A DNA stretch of 64,000 nt from Mycolicibacterium sp. CR10 (lineage in GTDB: Bacteria > Actinomycetota > Actinomycetes > Mycobacteriales > Mycobacteriaceae), in contig NZ_STGE01000049.1 of the NCBI RefSeq assembly GCF_005222675.1, positions 102,482-166,481 on the forward strand, given 5' to 3'. The notes under the pieces are model-generated. The model had not been told where the DNA came from and searched no databases. It saw only the letters and a list, made by a program, of their open reading frames with translations. Shown piece after piece: positions 33,179 to 42,189 of the stretch. Position 1 is the first letter of the stretch; every line of letters begins with the position of its first letter. The position numbers and the translations under genes were made by a program.

Positions 33179-35140
33179 ATGACAGAGCCGACTGCCAACC
33201 ACCCGGGTGAATTCACTCAGACTCGGACGTCGGCCGCCACCGCAGACGAAACACGGGACGCCTCAGGAACACTCAACTCGGCGCTGTCTGTCACCAGCCC
33301 GTCCGACAGCCTCACCGACATCGAGGTCGGCCAGCGGCTCGACGACTTCGATTTGCTCGTGGAACTCGGCAGCGGCGTGTTCGCGCGGGTTTTCCTGGCC
33401 CGGCAACGATCGCTGCAACGACTGGTGGCGGTCAAGATCTCCGCCAACAGCGGCACCGAACCCCAGACCCTCGCCCAGCTCGATCACGACTACATCGTCC
33501 GGGTCTTCGACCAACGGATTCTCCGCGATCGCGACTGGCGGCTGCTGTACATGCAGTATCTGCCCGGCGGAACGCTGCTCGAGCTCCTTCAGGCGATCCG
33601 CCGTGCGGGGCAGCCGCCCGAGTCCGGTCAGGCATTGCTCGACGCCGTGGACAGCACACTGGAGTCGCGCGGCGAAACCCGGCCCGCCGATTCGCCGACG
33701 CGCGCTGAGCTGGCGACTCTCTCCTGGCCCGAGACCGTCGCGTGGCTGGGGAAGCGCCTGGCCGACGCGTTGCACTATGCGACGTCGCGAGGCGTCCTGC
33801 ACCGCGACATCAAACTCGCGAACGTACTGCTCGCACCCGATGGCACGCCCAAACTCGCGGACTTCAACATCAGTTTCGCCCGCAACGTCTCCGGCGCAAG
33901 CCCGTTCGCCTACTTCGGCGGTTCACTGTCCTATATGTCCCCCGAGCAGCTGATGGCGTGTCGGCCCGGGCACATGCAGGATGCGGCAGACCTCGATACC
34001 CGCAGCGATATCTACTCGCTCGCGGTCGTGCTGTGGGAATTGCTGACCGGGGTGAAACCTTTCGATGATTCCGCGGCACAAGCCGCCCGGGCACGCTCGG
34101 GCGGATCGGTCGCCGACGCCACGGCACTCGAGCTGATGCTGATCACCCGCGAACAGGGCGTCTCGCCGGCCGCACTCGACGCGCTACCCGCGGATTGCCC
34201 TGCCGCGCTGCGCCGAGTTCTGCTGAAGGCGTTGAGCGCTGATCGTGATCAGCGTTGGGCATCCGGCGCCGAACTCGCCGAGCAACTGCAGCTGTGCCTT
34301 GATCCGCAGGCTCGTGACCTGGTGGATCCGCCGGCGCGAAGTTGGCGGCTGCGGCTGCGGCCGTTCTTCCTGCCGATTGCGATCCTGGCCGTCATGATTC
34401 CCAACCTGGTGGCCGCCGCGTACAACATCCAGCACAACCAGCTGCTCATCGTGAGCACGCTGTCCGAGCAGGGTCAGGACCGGTTCATGCTGGTCACCGC
34501 GCTGCTGAACCTAACCGTCTGGCCGCTGGGCATCGCGCTGCTCATCTATTGGTGCCGGTGCGTCATCCTGGTTCCGCGGCGCCTGCGGCGTGGGCCGGCA
34601 CCGCCTGCAGAAGCCCTGGCCCGCGCACGTCATGACTGTCTGGTCGTCAGTGACCGGGTGGTGTTCGTCGTGATCAGCTGCTGGTTGCTGGCCGGGGTGA
34701 CATTCGCGCTCACCCTGCAGTACGCCGCCGGTGGGATGCCCGGCAGGTCGGCGATCCATTTCATCGGGTCACTCACGGCCTGCGGCGCGATCGCCCTGGC
34801 GTATCCGTTCTTTCTGCTGACCTTCTACATCGTGCGCAGCGTCTACCCGGAACTCGTCGCCTACGGGCAGACGAATCCGGGGGAGGCCGACCAGCTGTGC
34901 GCCCTCAGCCGCCGACTGTCACGCTATCTGGCGATCGCAGCGGCCGTTCCGTTGCTCAGCGTGGTGGCCGTGAGCTTCCTGAGCGCCCCTGAGATCGCCA
35001 GAGTCATCGTGCCGATCAGGGTGCTGTGCATCGGGGGCATTGCCGGGTTCGTCCTCGCGTATTGGCTTGCGCGGCAGACAGAGTCGGACATTCGGGCGCT
35101 CGAGAGGGTGATTCGCAACCGGGCACAGCACGAGGCCTAG
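33179..35140 (+). CDS. Membrane Ser/Thr protein kinase with C-terminal six-helix domain (DFN instead of DFG)
   Basis: A 653-residue protein from ATG 33179. The kinase domain (about 57-375) shows the Gly loop ELGSGVFARVF, ATP-binding Lys86 in VAVKIS, catalytic HRDIKLANVLL (about 208-218) and GSLSYMSPEQ. The metal-binding motif is DFN (228-230), not DFG, but the Asp is kept so activity is likely. The C-terminal third has about six membrane helices (about 395-417, 435-457, 495-517, 527-553, 583-600, 610-632), unlike the single-span PASTA-type kinases. It probably phosphorylates or signals through the divergent FHA-HTH protein. Its end overlaps the convergent aminotransferase by 4 bases. Confidence 0.88.
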   Translation: MTEPTANHPGEFTQTRTSAATADETRDASGTLNSALSVTSPSDSLTDIEVGQRLDDFDLLVELGSGVFARVFLARQRSLQRLVAVKISANSGTEPQTLAQLDHDYIVRVFDQRILRDRDWRLLYMQYLPGGTLLELLQAIRRAGQPPESGQALLDAVDSTLESRGETRPADSPTRAELATLSWPETVAWLGKRLADALHYATSRGVLHRDIKLANVLLAPDGTPKLADFNISFARNVSGASPFAYFGGSLSYMSPEQLMACRPGHMQDAADLDTRSDIYSLAVVLWELLTGVKPFDDSAAQAARARSGGSVADATALELMLITREQGVSPAALDALPADCPAALRRVLLKALSADRDQRWASGAELAEQLQLCLDPQARDLVDPPARSWRLRLRPFFLPIAILAVMIPNLVAAAYNIQHNQLLIVSTLSEQGQDRFMLVTALLNLTVWPLGIALLIYWCRCVILVPRRLRRGPAPPAEALARARHDCLVVSDRVVFVVISCWLLAGVTFALTLQYAAGGMPGRSAIHFIGSLTACGAIALAYPFFLLTFYIVRSVYPELVAYGQTNPGEADQLCALSRRLSRYLAIAAAVPLLSVVAVSFLSAPEIARVIVPIRVLCIGGIAGFVLAYWLARQTESDIRALERVIRNRAQHEA

Positions 35141-36252
35141 GCCTGACTGTCGGTGTCGACGAGCCGCATCCATCCGAATTCGTCCGGAGTCTGGCCGCAG
35201 TGGATGTCGAGCATTGCCTGCATCAGGCGCGACGTGACCGGCCCGGTAGTGCCGTCCCCGACCGACCAGTCGCGCTGCGCGCAGGACACATGCCCCACCG
35301 GGACGACCGCCAGGGCGGTGCCGCAGGCGAACGTCTCGGTGATGCGGCCGTCTCGGCACCTCTGTTCCCACGCGTCGAGCGTGAGCGGCTCCTCCACGAC
35401 CGGGTAGCCGAGCCGTCGAGCCAACTGCAGGATCGAATCCCGGGTGATACCGGCCAACAGGGTTCCACTCAGCGGAGGCGTGCGGAGGCGGGGGCCTTCG
35501 GTGGTCGACTCCACGAAGAACAGGTTGGAACCGCCCGCTTCCTCGATGTACCGGCGCTCCCGCGCGTCCAGCCATACCACCTGATCGCAGTCATGGGCCG
35601 CGGCCTGGCGCTGCGCGATGTGGGACCCGCCGTAGTTGCCGCCGCACTTGACCGCACCGGTTCCGCCCGGCGCCGCGCGAACGTACTCGGGGGCGGCCCA
35701 CAACCGCATGGGCTTGGGCTCCACCGACGACGGCCGCGCCGGGGTACCGATCACGGCGAACAGGTACTCCTCGGCGGCGCGCAGGCCCAACTGTGCTTCC
35801 GCCGCGATCATGAACGGCCGCAGGTAGAAGCTGTGTCCGCGGGTGGGTGGCACCCAGCCGCGGTCTACCCGCAGCAGCGCCTCCAGCGCCGCGACGAAGT
35901 CCGCCTCGGGCAGCGTCGGCATCGCCAGCCGACGCGCCGAGCGGTTGAACCGGCGGGCATGGTCGGCGGGCCGGAACAAGGCCCGCTGACCGTCCGGGCG
36001 CCAGAACGCCTTCATGCCCTCGAAGATCGTCTGGCCGTAGTGCAGTGCCATGGTGGCCGGATGCAATGAGAATGCGGCGAGCGGCCTGACCGCGGCGTCG
36101 TGCCAGCCCACGTCGGCACGCCACCGCACGGTCACCATGTGATCGGAGAAGGTGTCACCCAGCCCGGGCAGCGCAAGCAGTTCTGCCCGCCGCTCGGCGG
36201 GCAGCGGCTGCCCACGATGCGTGGTGAACTCCAGCGCGGCACCCTCAGTCAT
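35137..36252 (-). CDS. Branched-chain-type aminotransferase (fold type IV PLP) in the biosynthetic cluster
   Basis: A 371-residue PLP enzyme from ATG 36252, which overlaps the upstream lyase gene by 8 bases. YGQTIFEGMKAFW, the PLP Lys in GAVKCGGNYGGS, EEAGGSNLFFV and ETFACGTALAVVPV are the IlvE hallmarks. It moves an amino group between an amino acid and a 2-keto acid. As last gene of operon A it could aminate 4-aminophenylpyruvate to p-aminophenylalanine or supply another amino acid for the product. A housekeeping ilvE is expected elsewhere. Substrate is inference from context. Confidence 0.88.
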   Translation of the reverse strand: MTEGAALEFTTHRGQPLPAERRAELLALPGLGDTFSDHMVTVRWRADVGWHDAAVRPLAAFSLHPATMALHYGQTIFEGMKAFWRPDGQRALFRPADHARRFNRSARRLAMPTLPEADFVAALEALLRVDRGWVPPTRGHSFYLRPFMIAAEAQLGLRAAEEYLFAVIGTPARPSSVEPKPMRLWAAPEYVRAAPGGTGAVKCGGNYGGSHIAQRQAAAHDCDQVVWLDARERRYIEEAGGSNLFFVESTTEGPRLRTPPLSGTLLAGITRDSILQLARRLGYPVVEEPLTLDAWEQRCRDGRITETFACGTALAVVPVGHVSCAQRDWSVGDGTTGPVTSRLMQAMLDIHCGQTPDEFGWMRLVDTDSQA

Positions 36253-37651
36253 GCGAGTTCCCCGTTCGAACATCGGCCCACCGTGCGAGCACCCCGTCGA
36301 CCAGCGGGCCGGACATCCCGGTGTAGCCGGAGGGATCGAACAGCCCGGGCACGTCGGGGCCGGCTACCCCGGCGTCCTCCAGTGCTTCGTCCAGGGGGGA
36401 GGCAAGCAGGTCGGCGACGTCGGCTCCGTCCCGCTCGGCCGCCGCGGTCACCTCCGCCAGTAGCCGTTTGGCGGTCGCCTTGCCGAGCAACGGCGCCAGC
36501 ACCGCGTTGACGCGCTCGGAGACGATGGCGCCGCGGGTCAGCCGCAGGTTCGCGGCCATCGCCTCGGGTGAGACCCGAAGCGACGCCGCAAGCCGCGCGG
36601 CGTTGGCGGCGGCCCCGGCACCGATGCGCAGGCACTCCCGCAGCGGTTGCCACTCGGCATGCCACCCGCCCGAGGACCGCTCGTCCTCGACCGCCATGGA
36701 ACCGAACAACACGAGGGCGATCGGTGGCAGCTGCCGGGCGGCGGTCGCGACCAGCGTCGAGTAGACCGGGTTGTGCTTCTGCGGCATGGCCGAGGACGCA
36801 CCCCGCCCCGGCGCCTGCTCCTCGGTGACCTCACCGATCTCGGTCCGGCTGAGCACCAGGACGTCGGCGGCCATCTTGCCGAGCGCGCCGGTGGTGATCA
36901 TCAGGCTCGCGGCGACGTCGGCAAGCGGTGTCCGGATCCCGTGCCAGGGCAGCGTCGGCGCGGCCAGCCCGAGGCGCTGGGCCACCAATGCCGGCAGGCG
37001 CAGCGTCGCATCGACGGGATCGGCTGTCTCCAAGGCATATTGGTGATAGGCCGCGAGCGTGCCCGCGGCGCCGCCCATCGAGACTGGCAGCGCCGCGCGG
37101 CTGCGGCGCACCCGCGCCACCGCGTCGAGCACCAAATGCAGCCATGTGGCCGCCTTCAGCCCGAAGGTGATCGGCACGGCGTGCTGGGTCAGGGTGCGCC
37201 CTGCCATCGGGGTGTCGCGGTGCCGATAGACCTGCTCTGCAAGGCTTTCGGCACACGCCAGCAGATCGTCTTCGATGCGGTCCAGCGTCGCCGCGCACAG
37301 CAGGGCCAGCGCCGTGTCCAGGATGTCCTGGCTGGTGCTACCGCGGTGCACGTACTCGGCGGCGGACGGATCAACCGACCGGACCGCGGCGGTGAACTGC
37401 TCGACGAACGCCACGACGGGGTTGGCGGTCTCGCGCACCCCGGCGGCCACCGCCGCGAGGTCGATGGTTGCAGGCACGGCGGCGGCCCTGATGGCCACCG
37501 CCGCGCCCGCGGGAATCACGCCCAGTTCGGCCTGCGCCTCGGCCAGAGCCACTTCCGTGGCGAGCATCGCGGTCAGCAACGCGTCGTCGTCGACCAGGTC
37601 GGCCGCGCCCGTCGCCGCCCATGCGGGCGCCAGAATTCCGTAGTCCGTCAT
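36245..37651 (-). CDS. Lyase of the fumarase/aspartase superfamily, CreD-like (candidate nitrosuccinate lyase)
   Basis: A 468-residue protein from ATG 37651. The superfamily signature is GRGASSAMPQKHNP, with HRGSTSQDILDT and TLTQHAVPITFGLK as in adenylosuccinate lyase and 3-carboxymuconate cycloisomerase (PcaB). No purine or protocatechuate genes are near. Directly upstream, with ATGA overlap, is a CreE-like FAD enzyme. In cremeomycin (CreE/CreD) and fosfazinomycin (FzmM/FzmL) clusters this pair converts aspartate to nitrosuccinate and then to nitrous acid plus fumarate. I propose the same job here. A PcaB-like activity is the main alternative. Confidence 0.72.
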   Translation of the reverse strand: MTDYGILAPAWAATGAADLVDDDALLTAMLATEVALAEAQAELGVIPAGAAVAIRAAAVPATIDLAAVAAGVRETANPVVAFVEQFTAAVRSVDPSAAEYVHRGSTSQDILDTALALLCAATLDRIEDDLLACAESLAEQVYRHRDTPMAGRTLTQHAVPITFGLKAATWLHLVLDAVARVRRSRAALPVSMGGAAGTLAAYHQYALETADPVDATLRLPALVAQRLGLAAPTLPWHGIRTPLADVAASLMITTGALGKMAADVLVLSRTEIGEVTEEQAPGRGASSAMPQKHNPVYSTLVATAARQLPPIALVLFGSMAVEDERSSGGWHAEWQPLRECLRIGAGAAANAARLAASLRVSPEAMAANLRLTRGAIVSERVNAVLAPLLGKATAKRLLAEVTAAAERDGADVADLLASPLDEALEDAGVAGPDVPGLFDPSGYTGMSGPLVDGVLARWADVRTGNSHD

Positions 37652-39636
37652 GCCGACCTCTCGCTCAGTTGGGCTCGCCCGTGTTCGGCGGCGAGGTTCA
37701 GACAGGACCGGGCGATGGCGTCCGCGTCGCCGAGGATCACGGAGTTGACGCCGGGGCGGATGCCCGCCGCGGTCACCCAGTGCACCGACTCGGTGGGCAC
37801 GCCGAACGCGAACCGACGCGGGTGCGGGCGATCCTGCGCATCGAGCAGCCGGTACGGCCGCCGGGTGACGGCGACACCACCGGCGACGTAGTGACCACCG
37901 CCGCGGATCGGGATGCGGTACGGCTGGCACTCACCGCGGCCCAGCAGCGTCCGCAGCAGCGGGTCGGTGGTTCGGTGCACGTCGGTTTCCGGCAGCCGTG
38001 CCTCGATCAGCGTTGCGGCCGCCACGGTGAGGTCCGGACAGGCTCCCGACGATGCGACGAAGCGACCGTCCGAGCATTCGACGCGCACATCCGGGCCGAG
38101 CACCTCCAGCACGCCGGCATCCATGAGGGCCCCGAACTGCTCGATGCGTTCCGCCGGCGGCCCGATCGACAGGTGCGCGTTCAACGGCATGTACCAGCGC
38201 TGGAGCTCGTCCCGGTAGGAGTCGCCCGACAGGCCACCGTGGTCGACGAGCAACCGGATCTCGTTGCGCAGGTCGCGCAGCACGTCCAGGGCGGCCTTGC
38301 GGGGGCCGGACACGTTCCCCTTGCCGGCCTCGTGGACTTCGAGATCCAGATAGGACCGCAGCCAGCTGCGGAACCGGTGAGTCGAGGAGAGGTCGTCGGC
38401 GGCGAAGGGCGCGGCGATCTTGCGCCAGTCCCACGCCTGTTCGGGATCGATGTCGAACTTCTCGAGCACGAGACGCTGAGCGTCGCTTTCCTCGATGGCC
38501 AACGGGTCACCGAAGATCGGTGCCGGTGCGGGATCCGCTGCCTCGAACAGTGCGGTGAATTCCTCTGCATCACAGGCGCATTGATTCTCCCGCACCAGGG
38601 TCGAGTAGTAGACCGTGCGGACTTCCCGGTCGATCAGCGGCCAGATGTCGCGGCGGAAGTCCGCGGGCGCCCCGGCGTCGGCGCGGGCCCGTAGTCGCTC
38701 GATCACCTCGGCGGTCACGTACCGGGGCGTATGCCTGCCGAACGACCCCTTCTCGTTCTTGCCGCGGGCGTGGTAGGGCACACCGCGCCGAGATCCCGCC
38801 ACCAGCAGCGGTTCCCGTCCCGACGGAAGGTAGGTCAGGGTGTCTGAGTGGGTGCCGGACCCCCGCACGAACGTGCCGCCCCGACCGAGGGTGAACAGCG
38901 CCATGTAGTCGAAGAAGTTGAGGCCGAGTCCGCGCAGGATCACCGGATCGCCCGCGGGGATGGCGCCCAGCGGTACGTCAGCCGGGTTGCTGGGCGCGAT
39001 GTAGCGCAGGCCGTTCCGGTCCGCGAACGCACTCAGGGCCGTCTCGGACTCGCCGAGGTGGTGCGGCATGTGACCGAGCGCGAGCACCACGGCATGCAGA
39101 TCGCCGATCGTCTCCCCGGTGTCCAGGACCACTTCCTGCAGGCCGCCCGAGGTGTCACGAACGTCGACCGCGGTCGCCTGGTGCAGCGCGAAGCCGACGG
39201 CCGGGGGCGCGGTTCGCATGATGCGGCGGCGCGCCCACTGCAGGTAGCTCCCGTAGAACGCCCGAGACGGATAGTCGTCCGGTCCGAGTGCGACGGCTTC
39301 GGCCCGAACGACCTCCGGCACGTTCGGCCTACCGACCAGAGCGATCGACCGGGCCCACTCGTAGAGGCTCGGCCCCGCCACCACCGGCCCGTCGCAGTCG
39401 ACGGTGTCGTCCACGAACACGGTCACCTGGCAGGCGACGGTGTTCATCAACAGCACCCGATCCTGCGTGCTTCGCCACACCTGCCCGCCCTCGAACACAT
39501 GCGGGTCGATGATGTGGATGACGACGTTGCGTCCCTGCGGGACAAGCGAGTCGGCATTCGCGCCGAGGCGTTCCGCCACCGACAGACCGCGTGGGCCGAG
39601 CCCGACGATCGCCAGCTGTAGCTTCTCAGTGTGCAC
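37648..39636 (-). CDS. FAD/NAD(P)-binding enzyme, CreE-like (candidate aspartate N-oxygenase)
   Basis: A 662-residue protein from GTG 39636. Its N-terminal dinucleotide fold begins LAIVGLGPRGLSVAERL. Next come VHFEGGQ-like VFEGGQVWRSTQ, LLMNTVACQVTVF and GPSLYEWARS, features I associate with the large FAD-dependent N-oxygenases of nitrous-acid pathways (CreE, FzmM), which oxidise aspartate to nitrosuccinate with NADPH and O2. A second nucleotide-binding region lies near 180-260 (VVLALGHMPHHLG). Adjacency to the CreD-like lyase (ATGA overlap) is the strongest support. It follows the DAHP synthase by 13 bases. Confidence 0.72.
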   Translation of the reverse strand: MHTEKLQLAIVGLGPRGLSVAERLGANADSLVPQGRNVVIHIIDPHVFEGGQVWRSTQDRVLLMNTVACQVTVFVDDTVDCDGPVVAGPSLYEWARSIALVGRPNVPEVVRAEAVALGPDDYPSRAFYGSYLQWARRRIMRTAPPAVGFALHQATAVDVRDTSGGLQEVVLDTGETIGDLHAVVLALGHMPHHLGESETALSAFADRNGLRYIAPSNPADVPLGAIPAGDPVILRGLGLNFFDYMALFTLGRGGTFVRGSGTHSDTLTYLPSGREPLLVAGSRRGVPYHARGKNEKGSFGRHTPRYVTAEVIERLRARADAGAPADFRRDIWPLIDREVRTVYYSTLVRENQCACDAEEFTALFEAADPAPAPIFGDPLAIEESDAQRLVLEKFDIDPEQAWDWRKIAAPFAADDLSSTHRFRSWLRSYLDLEVHEAGKGNVSGPRKAALDVLRDLRNEIRLLVDHGGLSGDSYRDELQRWYMPLNAHLSIGPPAERIEQFGALMDAGVLEVLGPDVRVECSDGRFVASSGACPDLTVAAATLIEARLPETDVHRTTDPLLRTLLGRGECQPYRIPIRGGGHYVAGGVAVTRRPYRLLDAQDRPHPRRFAFGVPTESVHWVTAAGIRPGVNSVILGDADAIARSCLNLAAEHGRAQLSERSA

Positions 39637-39649
39637 CGCAGACCCTGAC

Positions 39650-40681
39650 CTACGCGCCGCTCATGTGGCGGCCGAGTCCGGCCGCCAGCGGGGCGAGCCG
39701 AATCATCAAGTCGGCGAACTGTTGTGGGCGAAGCGCCTGCTTGCCATCGCACAACGCCTGCTCCGGCGCCACGTGGACATCGATGATCAACGCATCCGCG
39801 CCCGCCGCCACCGCGGCCAGCGACAGCGGTTCCACCAGTTCCGGCTTGCCGCCGGAATGGCTGGGATCGACCATGACCGGAAGGTGCGTGCGTTGCTTCC
39901 ACAGCGCGACCGCGGTGAGGTCCAGCGTGAAGCGCGCCGACGGCTCGAACGTGCGGATACCGCGCTCGCAGAGCACCACCTGGTCATTGCCCTCCAGCAG
40001 CAGATACTCGGCCGCGGCGAGGGTTTCCTCGACGGTGCAGCCGAAGCCGCGCTTGAGCACCACCGGAAGACCGCTCTGGCCCACCGCGGTCAGCAGCGCG
40101 AAGTTCTGCATGTTCCTGGCACCGATCTGCAATCCGTCGACCACCGCGGCCAGCCGCTTGACGTGCTCCGGGTCGACCACCTCGGTGACGACGGGAAGAC
40201 CGGTGCGCTCCCTGGCCTCCGCCAGCAGGTCCAGGCCGTCCCACTGGACACCCTGGAAGGAATGGGGTGACGTGCGCGGCTTGAACACGCCGCCCCGCAG
40301 GCCGACCGCGCCGTGTTCGGCGACGACGGCCGCGGTGGCCATCGTCTGCTCCGACGATTCGACCGCGCACGGGCCGGCGATCACCGCGACCGAACCGTCC
40401 CCGATCGTGGTCGGCCCCAAGAAGACCTTGGTTCCGCTGGGGCGAAGTTCTTTGCACCCCAACCAGACATCACCGGTCCTCGGCACCTGGTAGGTCGGCG
40501 CGGGGAGCTCCGGACCCGCGTGGTGCAGCAGGTCCACATCGGGGACCGACAGGACGAGAGTGCCTCCGAGCCGGTACATCTCGGTGGGCGCGCCGGCGGA
40601 TTCCAGGTGGGTGATCCACCCCTCGACGCCGGCGCGGGAGATGTCCTCGGCGAACACGAGCAGAGTGTCTGGATTAGTCAT
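39650..40681 (-). CDS. aroF: 3-Deoxy-7-phosphoheptulonate (DAHP) synthase, first gene of operon A
   Basis: A 343-residue protein from ATG 40681. The N-terminal 90 residues are an ACT/ferredoxin-like extension. The barrel has AVIAGPCAVESSEQ, GGVFKPRTSPHSFQG, GARNMQNFALLTAVG, VVLKRGFGCTVEE, the CERGIRTFE segment and MVDPSHSGGK, typical of the type I-beta (KDO8P-like) DAHP synthases. It commits erythrose-4-phosphate and PEP to the shikimate pathway. A dedicated copy in an accessory cluster points to raised chorismate supply for the aromatic precursor made by operon B. Mycobacteria usually rely on the unrelated type II AroG. Confidence 0.9.
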   Translation of the reverse strand: MTNPDTLLVFAEDISRAGVEGWITHLESAGAPTEMYRLGGTLVLSVPDVDLLHHAGPELPAPTYQVPRTGDVWLGCKELRPSGTKVFLGPTTIGDGSVAVIAGPCAVESSEQTMATAAVVAEHGAVGLRGGVFKPRTSPHSFQGVQWDGLDLLAEARERTGLPVVTEVVDPEHVKRLAAVVDGLQIGARNMQNFALLTAVGQSGLPVVLKRGFGCTVEETLAAAEYLLLEGNDQVVLCERGIRTFEPSARFTLDLTAVALWKQRTHLPVMVDPSHSGGKPELVEPLSLAAVAAGADALIIDVHVAPEQALCDGKQALRPQQFADLMIRLAPLAAGLGRHMSGA

Positions 40682-40751
40682 GACTCCTATGGTCGTGATC
40701 GGGCAGTGCCGGCGTAATCGCCGGCGATGCCAGATTCCACCCGTCGATGGG
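40682..40751 (-). promoter_or_regulatory. Conserved leader of operon A (copy 1 of a duplicated element)
   Basis: The 70 bases upstream of the DAHP synthase start match 57 of 70 positions of the leader of operon B (51211-51280) without gaps. The best-kept parts are GGTCGTGATCG and GCGTAATCGCCGGCGAT. The latter contains the perfect 12-bp palindrome ATCGCCGGCGAT at 40717-40728, 36 bases before the ATG. A common regulator acting on both operons is the simplest reading. Confidence 0.7.
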
Positions 40752-40813
40752 GAGGTTTTCCTATCCATGGGGTAAGCACCCGGGTTCGTTCACAGCGGTC
40801 GACGACATGGCAA

Positions 40814-40841
40814 CGCCCGTATGCCGGGTGGCATGCGGGCG
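40814..40841 (-). terminator. Hairpin downstream of operon B
   Basis: A 12-bp stem with one mismatch (arms 40814-40825 and 40830-40841, loop GGGT) lies 20 bases after the ATP-grasp stop on the minus strand. There is no T-run, as usual in mycobacteria. It would separate operon B from the promoter of operon A. Confidence 0.5.
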
Positions 40842-40860
40842 CTGGACAGTGCTGCGGTGC

Positions 40861-42189
40861 TTAGGTTTCAGTCAGGATCGTCACGGCACGGCGGACGCGT
40901 TGCTCGATCTCGTCGAGCTCGGCGATCGTGGGGGCGTCGATGAAGAAGGTGACGGCCCGGTCGTCGGAGCACCGGATGGGGCCCAACTCCGCGCCGCGGT
41001 CCTTGAGCACGTGCACGGCGCGCAGCGCCGCCGGGGCCGCAGCGGGGAGGGCGGGGATGTCGGGCCGGGGAGCACCGTCCTCGATCCAGTGGACGTCGAC
41101 GCCGGGCCAGTCGACCTCCACGTCGCCCAGAATCCCGGGCCGGTGTCCGAGGTACACCTGCCGTGCGTGGCGTCGCGCCTCCGGATAGTCGGCGGCCTCT
41201 CCGAGTGCGATCCGCAGGATCTCGGGCTCCATCCGCCGGCCCGTCGCCAGGCGGTACAGCACCATGATCCCGTCGCCGGGGGTGCGGGCAGCGACCTCCA
41301 TCAGGCGGGCTTCCCCGCGCTCGTCGATCCGCCACTCGGAGTGCGTGATGCCGTTCTCGACGCCCAGCCGGTCGAGCATCGCGTCGTTGGCCCGCTGCAC
41401 GGCGTCCCACTCGTCGCCCCGTGGGGCAGGGATGGTGTGGGCCATCTCGACGAAATACTGGGAGTCGTGCCCAGTGTCGGGATCCGTCGTCTCCTTGCGC
41501 GTGACCGAGGTGAACAGCGACTTGCCGTCCTGGATCAGGCTTTCCACCGAGTACTCCTGACCGGTGATCTTCTGCTCCACAAGGATGGTCTCCTGCGGCG
41601 AGTAGTCCTCCAACTGCGCGGCCAACTCGGCGCCGTCGTACACCGTGCGGACACCCAGGCTGGAGTGCCTGGTGGCCGGTTTGACCACCGCGGGGAACCC
41701 GATGCGTCCAGCGTCGATGGACCCGCGCCCCTCGGGTGGGATCAGTGCCGATGCCGGGCTGAGATCGGGCAGGTACCACCGCTGGAGGTACTTGTTGCGG
41801 CAGGCGCGTGCCGCCCGCAACCCCGGGAACGGCAGGTTGAAGTAGTCGGCGACCAGACCGGTCGGCTCGACCAGCGTCTCGCCCACGGCGTAGATGCCAA
41901 CAACGTCGTAGCACTGCCGCCAGCGTTCGGCGTGCTCGATGACCCCGGGCAGGAACGAGCCCTCGCTCTCGACCGACCCGTCGACGAAGGCGATCTCGTC
42001 GATCGCGGAGGCGGGGTGGGCCGGATCGTCACGGTGGGCCTCCGCGTATCCACGCCAGCAGGCGGCGGTGATCACCAGGACGGTCAGGCCCCGCCTGCGC
42101 AGATCCTCGATGTAGACGGGATCCCAGCAGACGACGGACAACGCGCCGGTCAGGATGAAGGCGCGGGGCGCCCGTTGACGCTCAATCAT
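40861..42189 (-). CDS. ATP-grasp ligase, last gene of operon B
   Basis: A 442-residue protein from ATG 42189 (ATGA overlap with the MFS gene; the long open frame upstream is antisense or non-coding). Nucleotide-binding Lys is in GFPAVVKPATRHSSLGV; the second grip is ILVEQKITGQEYSVESL, and the metal-binding Glu/Asn-like segment is LMEVAARTPGDG. The pattern is that of carboxylate-amine/thiol ligases acting through an acyl phosphate (dipeptide-ligase-like). It probably joins an amino acid to an aromatic or acyl partner in the final product. Substrates cannot be read. Confidence 0.87.
   Translation of the reverse strand: MIERQRAPRAFILTGALSVVCWDPVYIEDLRRRGLTVLVITAACWRGYAEAHRDDPAHPASAIDEIAFVDGSVESEGSFLPGVIEHAERWRQCYDVVGIYAVGETLVEPTGLVADYFNLPFPGLRAARACRNKYLQRWYLPDLSPASALIPPEGRGSIDAGRIGFPAVVKPATRHSSLGVRTVYDGAELAAQLEDYSPQETILVEQKITGQEYSVESLIQDGKSLFTSVTRKETTDPDTGHDSQYFVEMAHTIPAPRGDEWDAVQRANDAMLDRLGVENGITHSEWRIDERGEARLMEVAARTPGDGIMVLYRLATGRRMEPEILRIALGEAADYPEARRHARQVYLGHRPGILGDVEVDWPGVDVHWIEDGAPRPDIPALPAAAPAALRAVHVLKDRGAELGPIRCSDDRAVTFFIDAPTIAELDEIEQRVRRAVTILTET

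Noticed and set aside
36245..37651. Housekeeping adenylosuccinate lyase PurB
   Set aside because: The SSAMPQKHNP signature is shared by the whole superfamily; context and coupling to the FAD enzyme argue for a pathway-specific lyase. PcaB-like activity is not excluded.
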